In this document: one piece after another, positions 46,195 through 54,160 of the stretch
How the letters are laid out: every line of letters begins with the position of its first letter
Position numbering within the stretch: position 1 is the first letter of the stretch
Source of the DNA: Rivibacter subsaxonicus
Lineage (GTDB): Bacteria; Pseudomonadota; Gammaproteobacteria; Burkholderiales; Burkholderiaceae_C
Reading direction: 5' to 3'
Assembly (NCBI RefSeq): GCF_004217215.1
Contig: NZ_SHKP01000009.1
Span: 45,798-109,797, forward strand
Length of the DNA: 64,000 nucleotides
Notes under the pieces: model-generated
Database searches by the model: none
The model's input: only the letters and a program-made list of their open reading frames with translations
What the model was told of the DNA's origin: nothing
Program-made: the position numbers and the translations under genes

Positions 46195-47919
46195 ATGTCC
46201 AGCCAAGCTCATCGTCGGACACTGCTGGCGGCTGCGCTCACGTTTGCACTGTCCATCGCCCAGGCCGCTTCGCAGGCACCCGTCGCGGCGGAAAACGGCA
46301 TGGTCGTCAGTGCGCAGCACCTGGCCACCAAAGTCGGCGTCGACGTGCTCAAGGATGGTGGGAACGCGGTCGACGCGGCGGTGGCAGTCGGTTATGCGCT
46401 GGCCGTTGTCTATCCTGCGGCCGGCAATCTCGGCGGCGGCGGCTTCATGACGATCCAGCTCGCCGACGGGCGCAAGACCTTCCTCGATTTCCGCGAGAAG
46501 GCCCCGCTGGCCTCCACCGCCAACATGTTCCTCGACAAGGACGGCAACGTCATCAAGGGTGCGAGCACCACCGGACACCTGGCCGTCGGCGTGCCCGGCA
46601 CGGTGTCGGGCTTGGAGATGGCGCTGGCTAAGTACGGTACGCAAAAGCGCGCGACGCTGATGGCGCCCGCCATCAAGTACGCGCAGGATGGCTTCGTGCT
46701 CGAACAGGGCGACGTCGACATGCTGCACACCGCGACCGAGGACTTCAAGAAAGACGCGGCCACCGGCGCCATCTTCCTGAGCAAGGGCGAGCCGTTCGCA
46801 CCCGGCCAGAAGCTCATCCAGAAAGACCTCGCCACGACGCTGAAGGTCATCAGCGACAAGGGCGAGGACGGCTTCTACAAGGGCGCGGTCGGCGCGGCGA
46901 TCGCCGCATCCAGCCAGGCCGGCAAGGGCATCCTCACTCAGGCCGACCTCGACCAATACAAGACCCGCGAGCTCAAGCCGGTGGAGTGCAACTACCGCGG
47001 CTACGGCATCGTGTCCGCGCCGCCGCCGAGTTCGGGCGGCGTGATCATCTGCGAGATCCTGAACGTGCTGGAAGGCTATCCGCTGAAGGACCTCGGCTTC
47101 CGCTCGGCGCAGGCCGTGCACTACCAGATCGAGGCGATGCGCCACGCCTACGTCGATCGCAACAGTTACCTCGGCGACCCGGACTTCATCGACAACCCGC
47201 TCGATCGTCTGCTCTCGAAGGATTACGCCGCGAAACTGCGCGCCGTGATCGATCCGAACAGAGCTGGTGTGTCCAAGGACATCAAGCCTGGCGTCGCGCC
47301 GCACGAAGGCAGCAACACGACGCACTACTCCATCGTCGACAAATGGGGCAACGCGGTGTCGGTGACCTACACGCTGAACGATTGGTTCGGCGCGAAGGTG
47401 ACCGCGGCCAAGACCGGCGTGATCCTGAACAACGAGATGGACGACTTCACCGCGAAAATCGGCGTGCCCAATCTGTACGGCCTGGTGCAGGGTGAGGCGA
47501 ACGCGATCGCCCCGGGCAAGCGCCCGCTCAGCTCGATGAGCCCGACCATCGTCACCAAGGACGGCAAGCCTGTGATGGTTGTCGGCACGCCGGGCGGCAG
47601 CCGCATCATCACCGCGGTGCTGCACACCATCATCAACTTGATCGACTACGGAATGAACGCGCAGGAGGCGGTCGACGCGCCCAAGTTCCACCAGCAATGG
47701 CTGCCCGAGATCACCAACGTAGAGGCATTTGCTCTCAGCCCAGATACGCGCAAGATCCTCGAAGGCATGGGGCACAAGCTTGGCAACCCCCAACCGGCGA
47801 ACCACCTGGCGGTGATCCTCGTCGGCGCGCCGTCGCTGGGTGGCCAGCCCGTGGGTAACAACCGATTCTACGGAGCGAACGATCCGCGCCGCAATTCGGG
47901 GCTGGCCCTCGGGTACTGA
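46195..47919 (+). CDS. ggt: Gamma-glutamyltransferase (glutathione hydrolase)
   Basis: 574 residues with a signal peptide (about 1-25, ending SIAQA). GGT cleaves the gamma-glutamyl bond of glutathione in the periplasm and self-processes into two subunits. The autocleavage/nucleophile threonine is T375 in GSNTTHYSIVDKWGNAVS, so the small subunit would start there. Large-subunit signatures: VAAENGMVVSAQHLATKVGV and GNLGGGGFMTIQLADGR; substrate-binding residues in DFREKAPL; small-subunit oxyanion motif LSSMSPTIV and VVGTPGGSRIITAVLH. Complete and apparently functional. It stands alone, with long non-coding stretches on both sides. Confidence 0.96.
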   Translation: MSSQAHRRTLLAAALTFALSIAQAASQAPVAAENGMVVSAQHLATKVGVDVLKDGGNAVDAAVAVGYALAVVYPAAGNLGGGGFMTIQLADGRKTFLDFREKAPLASTANMFLDKDGNVIKGASTTGHLAVGVPGTVSGLEMALAKYGTQKRATLMAPAIKYAQDGFVLEQGDVDMLHTATEDFKKDAATGAIFLSKGEPFAPGQKLIQKDLATTLKVISDKGEDGFYKGAVGAAIAASSQAGKGILTQADLDQYKTRELKPVECNYRGYGIVSAPPPSSGGVIICEILNVLEGYPLKDLGFRSAQAVHYQIEAMRHAYVDRNSYLGDPDFIDNPLDRLLSKDYAAKLRAVIDPNRAGVSKDIKPGVAPHEGSNTTHYSIVDKWGNAVSVTYTLNDWFGAKVTAAKTGVILNNEMDDFTAKIGVPNLYGLVQGEANAIAPGKRPLSSMSPTIVTKDGKPVMVVGTPGGSRIITAVLHTIINLIDYGMNAQEAVDAPKFHQQWLPEITNVEAFALSPDTRKILEGMGHKLGNPQPANHLAVILVGAPSLGGQPVGNNRFYGANDPRRNSGLALGY

Positions 47920-48596
47920 GCCGCGAATGTCTACGCAGGCGCGCCTCGGTCTGGCCGTGCTGCCGAGCACGGTGCTGGGGTGTCCCAGTGGCCGTTGCCG
48001 CCTTCTGCCCAGCCAGTCAGCGGCGATCTGAGCCTTGTGGAACGTCCGTTCACGGAGTCGCGCGAACGGCAGGTTTGCGGCTCTGCGGTCAGGCACGTCA
48101 GGTTCGGTTCGGATGCGTGAGTTCGGCGCCGTGAGCAGCGGCCATTGACAGGCCGTGGATGGTGCTGGGGGCGGCCCAGCGCCGACTTGCTATGTCAGCA
48201 GCACCTTGGATGCCGGGCGTTGGCGCCGCTGCAAGCTGAGTGGCTCAATGACCGCAATGGACCCGAGATTCAACCAGGGCAAGAGCGGACACCGGTGAGA
48301 TGACCATGTGACGCTCCCGCCACGCCGCACGCTCAGTCGAAATGGACTCGGTCGTCAGTTGCGATGAGCGAGATGGGCACAGAGCGGCATCTAAGCACGG
48401 TGTGCATCCAACATCGCAACGAGCTGTGACTGATCAACGCAAACCAACCAGCTCGCCATGATGCGAACGGCAACGCTTGACTGCGAGGGCCAGACTTGGC
48501 GCGTTGCCTTCGGCTTGCTTCACCACCTCGTAGAGTCTCGGATAGTGGTAGCGGCTGCGATGCTGGACGACGACGCGCACGCAGCGTTCTTGCCAC
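47920..48596. other. Long gap without recognised gene
   Basis: 677 bases. A 7-bp hairpin CCGTGCT/AGCACGG at 47955-47972 could end the ggt transcript, though it lacks a T run. Words such as GTCAGGTTCGG (about 48100) echo other gaps of this region. Open frames here are Arg-rich shadows. I see no gene remnant I can name. Confidence 0.5.
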
Positions 48597-49091
48597 CTAC
48601 CCGCGCCATGGGGTGATGCGCGGTAACCATCGCCTCACGTTCGCCCGGTAGCGCTTGTACTCGTCGCCGAACTGCTCGCCCAGCGCAGGTTCTTCCTGGG
48701 CGACAACGACCAAAAAGAATCCGGCCCACACGATCGCGCCGTACCCCAGCACCGTGACGCTCCCGAACAGGAGGCCCTGGCCGGCGATCAACGCCGTGAC
48801 TGCGACGTATATCGGATTACGGACGTAGCGATAGAACCCGGTGACGACGAGGCGCTTGGGAGGCATCACGGGCGCCGGTGTGCCGAGGCCCTGCAGCGCG
48901 AAGCGCGCGAACGAATCGAGCAAGATGGGCAACCCGGCGACGATCAGGGCGGTGCCGAGCACGCGCGCGATCGGGAATAGCGGAGGCGCGAAGTGCCAGT
49001 GCGTGAGGTACCAAGGGACGTACACGGCGAGCGTGCCCGGAGCGATGACCAGGAAGATCGCTGAACCGATGATCGCGGCGGCGCGCTGCAC
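48597..49091 (-). CDS. Isoprenylcysteine carboxyl methyltransferase-like membrane protein
   Basis: 164 residues, four to five membrane helices. The C-terminal signature of the ICMT/PEMT-type integral membrane methyltransferases is complete: TGFYRYVRNPIYVAVTALIA, then QEEPALGEQFGDEYKRYRAN and VRRWLPR. These bind SAM between the last helices and the RNPxY and E-x-L-x3-FG-x2-Y-x2-Y elements. Bacterial members methylate unknown lipids or small molecules. Single gene; no operon partner. Confidence 0.85.
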   Translation of the reverse strand: MQRAAAIIGSAIFLVIAPGTLAVYVPWYLTHWHFAPPLFPIARVLGTALIVAGLPILLDSFARFALQGLGTPAPVMPPKRLVVTGFYRYVRNPIYVAVTALIAGQGLLFGSVTVLGYGAIVWAGFFLVVVAQEEPALGEQFGDEYKRYRANVRRWLPRITPWRG

Positions 49092-49429
49092 GATGGGAGC
49101 TTACAACCTCGTAGACGTCTGGCGCGGCTCAGTCAACAAGGGCCGTCGTCGGACTATTACGGTTGACCTGCCGTGGAGAACGAAGCTGAGACGTCTGGTT
49201 CAGTCCTCCGGCTCGACTGGCCGCTCCTGGCTGTGAGCGTCACTCACCGATGGCCGCGGAAAGCCGCCATTCGTCAGCCAGGCCGTCATGCCGAAGCGCA
49301 GCTCACTGCGCGCCGGCGACCTCACGCTGCCGACCACTCGCTTCCCTCAACCGAGAAGAAGCATCCGGCCAGGCGACCCAGTGCGATCTCGGTTGAGCGG
49401 CGAATACCTGTGGCGAGTTCCGTTCCGGC
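49092..49429. other. Gap without recognised gene
   Basis: 338 bases between two minus-strand genes. Holds a GC-rich degenerate stretch with GGCCGC and GCCGCC words (CTGGCCGCTCCTGG, GATGGCCGCGGAAAGCCGCC) similar in style to other gaps of the region. No gene seen. Confidence 0.45.
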
Positions 49430-50128
49430 TCAGGAACGAGATGCCGCCTCGGTACCGTCGGCACCATCAACCAGACACCGCTCGACCATCAGCAATGCCT
49501 GGGCTACGCAGGCCGAACGCAACACGGCGCGCTCGCTCCACGGGTAGCGTCTGTTGAGCAGCGCAGCCTGCAGGTAGCCCAGTTGGGCAATGAACACGAG
49601 GTCTTCCGCGATCTTCAGGTGAGTGACGCCCGCCCCAAGGTCGGCGGCAAACTCGCTCGTAACGCGTCGGAAGAGACTTCTCAGTTCGACAAAGATGCTC
49701 GCCTGATCCGCACCGGGGTTTTCGGAATGGTGGGCCGCGTGCTGCGTCAGGAAGACGAGGCGGTATTCGTCGGGATGAGACTCGTAGTAGAGGAGGAAGG
49801 CGTCGATGTACGCCCTCAGCCGAGCCCGCGCCCCGACCCGCGCGGCGATGGCTCGGGACACGGCCTCGTGGAGATCCTTGAGCACGTGCTGCCATAGCGC
49901 GCTCAGAAGCTCTGCCTTGTCGGCGAAGTAGTGGTACGGCGTCATCGCAGAGATGCTCAGCCGTGCCGACAGGCCGCGCATGGACACCGCGTCGAGTCCG
50001 CCCTCGGAAAATAGGGTCAAGGCCGTTTCGGTCAGCGCCGCGCGCATTCGCTGAGCGTCTTCCACGTTGCCGCGCCTCACGCGAGGCAAGGTCATCGGCT
50101 TCTTGGCGCGGGCAGTCTTGGTCACCAT
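49430..50128 (-). CDS. TetR/AcrR-family transcriptional regulator
   Basis: 232 residues from the ATG at 50128 (MVTKTARAKKPMTLPRVRRG). The N-terminal DNA-binding domain reads ALTETALTLFSEGGLDAVSM, RGLSARLSISAMTPYHYFAD, KAELLSALWQ; the helix-turn-helix is at about 46-71 with the typical YHYF. The C-terminal ligand domain (LRAYIDAFLLYYESHPDEYR, HLKIAEDLVFIAQLGYLQAA) is all helical; the ligand is unknown. Regulators of this size usually act on a neighbouring gene; candidates are the methyltransferase at 48597 or the lipoprotein at 50770. A decayed second copy of its N-terminal half lies immediately upstream. Confidence 0.9.
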   Translation of the reverse strand: MVTKTARAKKPMTLPRVRRGNVEDAQRMRAALTETALTLFSEGGLDAVSMRGLSARLSISAMTPYHYFADKAELLSALWQHVLKDLHEAVSRAIAARVGARARLRAYIDAFLLYYESHPDEYRLVFLTQHAAHHSENPGADQASIFVELRSLFRRVTSEFAADLGAGVTHLKIAEDLVFIAQLGYLQAALLNRRYPWSERAVLRSACVAQALLMVERCLVDGADGTEAASRS

Positions 50129-50229
50129 CTGTGCACAGAGTCTATGGCGGGCTGACTTCGATCCGGCGCCGCCCGGCACTCCAGAACAACTTGCGCGTAG
50201 ACATACACATCGCCGCCTTGTGCGTGGTG

Positions 50230-50526
50230 GGCCATGCGGCACCTGACCGAGTCACGGCAGCGTCCTTCTGGCGCCACTGTCGAAGACGTCCCTTCGCGGC
50301 GCGCAGCAGCGCCGCCTTCGCGCGCGAGGTGCCGAACAGCCCAAAGCCGACCAAACCACCCGCGCTGAGACCTCTTGGCAAGACTAGGCGCCGCGTCAAG
50401 CCCGTCCTCCGAGAAGGACGCAAAGGCTGCGTCGGTCACGCCGCGCATTCGCTGGGCATCGCCCGACTTGCCGAGTCCAACTCGCGGCAGCAATACAAGC
50501 CTCCTTGCGTTCTTTGTCGGCTCCAT
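50230..50526 (-). pseudogene. Decayed tandem copy of the adjacent TetR gene
   Basis: On the minus strand from 50526 an open stretch reads MEPTKNARRLVLLPRVGLGK then SGDAQRMRGVTDAAFASFSE and DGLDAA. The intact neighbour has LPRVRRGNVEDAQRMRAALTETALTLFSEGGLDAV, so the two are paralogous. After DGLDAA the similarity shifts frame: a second frame gives PRGLSAGGLVGFGLFGTSRAKAALL against MRGLSARLSISAMTPYHYFADKAELL. At least one frameshift and a lost C-terminal half make it a pseudogene. The nucleotides also align, for example CGCGCATTCGCTG in both copies (plus strand). Confidence 0.75.
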
Positions 50527-50769
50527 TGCTTTGAGGCTCTGGCGCGCCCCTGCAAAGGTCGAGCGCAATAGCGGAGCTGCCACGGGAACCATTGCGTTGA
50601 GACTTCGTTGGCACTTATCGCTCTGCGTGCGCGTAAACGTACGTGTAAGCTTATAAGTAGTAGTTCTTCCGCGATGCGCCCATCCGCAAGGCTTGCGTCT
50701 CCATTCCAGCGTTTCCCCGTTCTCGTTTCAGTTCGATCTTCAACCTCGTTTCAGCAACAAAGACAATCC

Positions 50770-52521
50770 ATGCGTCGTCTATCTCTCGTTGTCGCTCTTG
50801 CCGGTGCTGGCCTGCTCGTCGCCTGTGGCGGTGGCTCGACCGACACCACTCCCACTTCGAGCGTGGGCACCACCAACTCGATCACGCTCACCGGCGTGGT
50901 GGCCAAGGGCGCGGCCCTGGCGGGTGCGAGCGTCACCGCCAAGTGCGCCACCGGTAGCACGGCCACGCCCGTGACGACCGGCTCCACCGGCAGCTACACC
51001 ATCACCATCACCAACGGCGCGTTGCCCTGCGTTCTGGAAGCCGTCGCCAGCGCCGCCGATGGCGGCATGGTGCTGCATTCGGTGGCCGCCCCCGGCGCCA
51101 CCACGACCACGGCCAACATCACCCCCCTCACCGAACTGCTGGTGGCCCAGCTGACCGGCCAGGATCCCGCTGCCTACATGACCAGCGCGCCCGCCAGCAG
51201 CCTGGCCACGGCTATCACGCCCGCCAAGGTCGGCTCGGCGCAAACCGCCGTGCTGGGCACGCTCACCGCCGCTGGTATCGACACCTCGGCCCTCAGCAGC
51301 GCCAGCATGCTCACCGGCCCGCTCGTGGCGGGCTCCGGCACCGGCTACGACGGCGTGCTCGACACACTGGCCGCCACGCTCACCACGGCCGGCACCACGC
51401 TGACCGAACTCACCACCACGGTGGCCAACACCTCCGCTGGCTCGCAAGGCAGCAACACCCCCGTGGCCGAGAGCAGCAACCCGCTGCCCGCCAACCTGCT
51501 GCTGCTTCCCCAGGCGAGCAACTGCGAGGCACTGCGCAGCACCAACTACCGCCTCATCAAGATCGCCAGCTCGGCCAACGCCACCGACACCTCGCCGTTC
51601 ACCGCCACGGAGACGATGAGCATCAACGCCACGACGCTCACGGCCACTTTCGGCGACCAGTCGACGATGACCTTGGTGGCCAATGGCAACTGCCGCTACA
51701 CGCTGCCCGAGGGCGATGCTGCGGTGTCTCCCGCCGGTGTGATGGTCATTCGCCATATGGTCGGCGCGGACGACGACACCGTGGGCACGAGTGACCGAGG
51801 CCGCTACCACTTGATCGTCGGCCTGCCGGTGCAATCGACGCTGACGGTCGGCGACCTGGCCGGCACCTGGAACTTCATGGGCATGGACCGCGAAGTCACG
51901 ACCATCCCGGTCGCGGGCACCGCGACGATCGCTGCCAACGGCACGATCACCGGCGGACGCTGCTTCGAGAACACTCTCGCCACTGCAGACGCGAACTGCA
52001 CCCCCGAGTCTGGCCCGTTCCCCACGATCGCGGCTCACGCTGATGGTGGTTTCACCCTGTCGTCTGGCGATGCTTCCGACCCCTGGGTCGACCGCATCTA
52101 CGCCGTCAAGGCAGGCAACGGCGAGCTGATGCTGCTGCAGATCAACAACTTCGGCGAGTTCTCGTTCGGTACCCGCCAGCGCGCGCTACCGCTGCCGGCG
52201 GTGGCTGCCTCCAGCACCACCTACACGGTCCTGGTCGATCCGAACCTGGTGGCAGGCCCGGCCATGTCATCGTCGTCGCACACCATTGCGAGCGTCGACG
52301 GAAGTACCGTGGTGCGCAACAGCGCAGCGCCTGGCGATGCGGCCACGCACCCGGAGACCCTGGTCTACAACGACGCGCGTATCGGTTACCTGACCCGTAC
52401 CGGCAGCGCCACGGTGCGCCCCTTCCACGCCCTGCCGCTGCTGGGTGTCGGCCTGACGGCGCTCTACATGCCCGCCACCGCGGCAGCACCGGCCTTCTTC
52501 GCGCTGTCGGTCCGCCAGTAG
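50770..52521 (+). CDS. Large secreted lipoprotein, Thr/Ala/Ser-rich
   Basis: 583 residues from the ATG at 50770. Lipoprotein signal MRRLSLVVALAGAGLLVACG with Cys19 as the acylated residue, then a short GGGSTDTTPTSS linker. A first domain (SITLTGVVAKGAALAGASVT, then GSYTITITNG) resembles carboxypeptidase-regulatory/Ig-like folds. A central helical Thr-rich part is followed by a beta-rich C-terminal domain (LTVGDLAGTWNFMGMDREVT, GELMLLQINNFGEFSFGTRQ). Such lipoproteins are common and variable in Burkholderiales; function unknown. No ribosome site is evident before the ATG (preceding bases CAAAGACAATCC), and the frame is open back to 50608. Codon use is rich in GCC/ACC, similar to the core genes. 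Confidence 0.8.
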   Translation: MRRLSLVVALAGAGLLVACGGGSTDTTPTSSVGTTNSITLTGVVAKGAALAGASVTAKCATGSTATPVTTGSTGSYTITITNGALPCVLEAVASAADGGMVLHSVAAPGATTTTANITPLTELLVAQLTGQDPAAYMTSAPASSLATAITPAKVGSAQTAVLGTLTAAGIDTSALSSASMLTGPLVAGSGTGYDGVLDTLAATLTTAGTTLTELTTTVANTSAGSQGSNTPVAESSNPLPANLLLLPQASNCEALRSTNYRLIKIASSANATDTSPFTATETMSINATTLTATFGDQSTMTLVANGNCRYTLPEGDAAVSPAGVMVIRHMVGADDDTVGTSDRGRYHLIVGLPVQSTLTVGDLAGTWNFMGMDREVTTIPVAGTATIAANGTITGGRCFENTLATADANCTPESGPFPTIAAHADGGFTLSSGDASDPWVDRIYAVKAGNGELMLLQINNFGEFSFGTRQRALPLPAVAASSTTYTVLVDPNLVAGPAMSSSSHTIASVDGSTVVRNSAAPGDAATHPETLVYNDARIGYLTRTGSATVRPFHALPLLGVGLTALYMPATAAAPAFFALSVRQ

Positions 52522-52617
52522 ATCCCGAGACGCTCTCAGGCCCGCCTCGGTCGGCACACCGGTGCCGGGCCTGACGCCGCTGACGACCACGAGTACCGCC
52601 AGCACGAAGGGGCCATC

Positions 52618-52655
52618 CTGGATGAGTACATGCACAAACGCATGCACTCATCCAG
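52618..52655 (+). repeat. 38-base interrupted inverted repeat after the lipoprotein gene
   Basis: CTGGATGAGT, mismatch A, CATGC, loop ACAAAC, GCATG, mismatch C, ACTCATCCAG: 10 plus 5 paired bases with one opposed mismatch. It is 97 bases beyond the lipoprotein stop. No T run follows on either strand, so it may be a transcript-end structure or a protein-binding palindrome. Confidence 0.6.
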
Positions 52656-52908
52656 GACTTTCCGTGGCGCGGCCTCTACCAGGTCCCCCTGAGCGCTCGC
52701 GCCAGAGCAGCCGATGCGGCGCCGTGCGCCACGCGGCTGATCAGGTGCGATTTGTTGCCTCTAGTCTTGGCAGGAGACTGTCAATTGAGCGTCTGCTTTC
52801 GCAGTCAGGCCCTGAATGGCCGAAACTGGCCGGGAACGCCCATTCCCATGCGCGCTTAAACCTGCCGTTGGGCAACCGAGCGATCGCTTCGGAAGGACGC
52901 TGTCAACG
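52656..52908. other. Non-coding remainder of the 52.5-52.9 kb gap
   Basis: Together with 52522-52617 this makes a 387-base gap whose only clear structure is the inverted repeat at 52618. A stretch TGAATGGCCGAAACTGGCCGGGAA (split here as TGAATGGCCGAAACTGG) at about 52811 has the look of the dispersed GGCC-rich intergenic words of this region. No gene seen. Confidence 0.4.
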
Positions 52909-53484
52909 TCATCCCTGGCCGGGCCACGGCCGATGGCAGAAGGTGTATCGCCCCACCTCGCGATTGCCGCCGGGCTCAACTGCCAGCAGCGTGACCTGCA
53001 TGGTGTGAGCTGGCATGCGCCGAACCTCTGCAAGTCTTGGGAGGTAGAGCACCTCGCCCGATTGCGGGTCGAAGGGAATGTCCTCCAGCCGGTGCTGCAC
53101 GTCGGGCTCGGTCGACAGCTGCGCCACTGCGTCCAGCCGTTCTACCCCCAGCAGCGGCGCTTCGAGGCGACTCACCAGCAGCTCATCCTCAGGCGCCACG
53201 GTGCAGTTCACGCTGCCGTTGAATGGCAGTCGGTACTCTCGAATCTTCAGCCCCTGTCCGACCAAGCGCTGCACGAAGGCGCTGGTCGTCACGGCCGACA
53301 CAGCACCGGCGCGAAAGGCCTCCCGTACTCCGTCGCGCAGGGTGACCAGCCCGTCGAGCACCTGGCCACAGGCATCGCACCGCATCAGATGCTCGTCCAT
53401 CGCGTCGACGGCGGCGGCATCGATGTCATCCAGCCAATAGTCCAACAGCGCGTCGAGCGACGGATGACTCGGGTTTGCGTTCAT
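52909..53484 (-). CDS. Zinc-finger anti-sigma factor
   Basis: 191 residues from the ATG at 53484, preceded by GCAGGAGATTCCA and overlapping the sigma-factor stop (ATGA). The N-terminal anti-sigma domain has the H-x3-C-x2-C zinc motif at His32, Cys36 and Cys39 (DEHLMRCDACGQVLDGL). The rest (residues ~85-191) is a beta-rich domain, EYRLPFNGSVNCTVAPEDEL then LLGVERLDAVAQLSTEPDVQ, which I cannot match to the ChrR cupin; it lacks a transmembrane helix, so the protein is probably cytoplasmic. It should hold the upstream ECF sigma factor inactive until a signal, perhaps redox or a ligand, releases it. Confidence 0.82.
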   Translation of the reverse strand: MNANPSHPSLDALLDYWLDDIDAAAVDAMDEHLMRCDACGQVLDGLVTLRDGVREAFRAGAVSAVTTSAFVQRLVGQGLKIREYRLPFNGSVNCTVAPEDELLVSRLEAPLLGVERLDAVAQLSTEPDVQHRLEDIPFDPQSGEVLYLPRLAEVRRMPAHTMQVTLLAVEPGGNREVGRYTFCHRPWPGQG

Positions 53485-54062
53485 TGGAATCTCCTGCCCG
53501 CATCGACGCATCGCCTGAGCTTGTCGATGCCACGATGGCGGATCACTCGAACATTCCCCGGCGAGAGGCCCAACTGCATCCCCACCGCTTCGGAGGGCTG
53601 GTCATCGTAGAAGGTCATCACCAGCACAGAACGTTCGCGCGCTGGTAGGCGCTCGAGGCACGCGGCCACGCGCTGGTGGTCCAAACGGGGCGCGATGTGT
53701 AGATCGGCCATCGGCAGGGCGTCCGCATAGCGCTGCAGCAGTTCTTCGCGTCGACGTTCGCCGCGGCGCTGGTCCATTACGGTGAGCCGGCACGCGCCGA
53801 GCACGAAGGAGAGCACGCGCTCTGGCTCACGCATCTGGCCGCCGCGCAGTTGCTCGATCGTCAGTGCCATGACCTGCTGCATCAGGTCGGCCGCGGCATT
53901 GGCATCGCGCAGGTGGCGCAGGCCGTAGCGGCGGGCTCGCGGCGCAAGCAGCCGGTAGAGCTCGGCTTCTGCGTCGCGCGCCTCGCCGGGCGCCGACCCG
54001 GCGATCTGCCGCGCGATTCGGACTTCCGGTCCGTCGGCGGCGGACGCGTCCAAGGCTTCCAT
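53481..54062 (-). CDS. ECF-type RNA polymerase sigma factor
   Basis: 193 residues from the ATG at 54062 (MEALDASAADGPEVRIARQI). The region 2 core is about 25-95 (YRLLAPRARRYGLRHLRDAN, AAADLMQQVMALTIEQLRGG) and region 4 about 130-185 (RVAACLERLPARERSVLVMT, AVGMQLGLSPGNVRVIRHRG), with the helix-turn-helix at the end. Region 2 is divergent from RpoE-type sigmas, so the subgroup is unclear. An earlier start at 54140 would add 26 residues rich in aromatic and basic residues (WRYKTFYVLLGY) that look like promoter DNA rather than protein. It forms an operon with the anti-sigma factor and is divergent from an MBL-fold gene. Confidence 0.85.
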   Translation of the reverse strand: MEALDASAADGPEVRIARQIAGSAPGEARDAEAELYRLLAPRARRYGLRHLRDANAAADLMQQVMALTIEQLRGGQMREPERVLSFVLGACRLTVMDQRRGERRREELLQRYADALPMADLHIAPRLDHQRVAACLERLPARERSVLVMTFYDDQPSEAVGMQLGLSPGNVRVIRHRGIDKLRRCVDAGRRFQ

Positions 54063-54160
54063 GCGGCGAGCATACCCAAGCAAAACGTAGAAAGTCTTGT
54101 AACGCCAGCCCGGGTGACGCCACAACCTGCTTCCTTCCACCCACCACGCGAGGCGTTCCC
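54063..54160. promoter_or_regulatory. Divergent promoter region, sigma gene and MBL gene
   Basis: 98 bases between two divergent genes. Contains TTGTAACGCC (54096-54105) and GGTGACGCCACAA, a partly repeated GACGCC/AACGCC pair, on the plus strand. If the sigma factor is autoregulated its target sites should lie here, but I cannot assign -35/-10 boxes with confidence. Confidence 0.4.

Noticed and set aside
48333..48729. Short open frames in the 48.3-48.7 kb gap
   Set aside because: Arg-rich, without ribosome sites or family features; they overlap the real membrane methyltransferase gene or non-coding sequence.
53840..54140. Longer N-terminus for the ECF sigma factor starting at 54140
   Set aside because: The added residues correspond to the divergent promoter region, and the family start is at the ATG at 54062.
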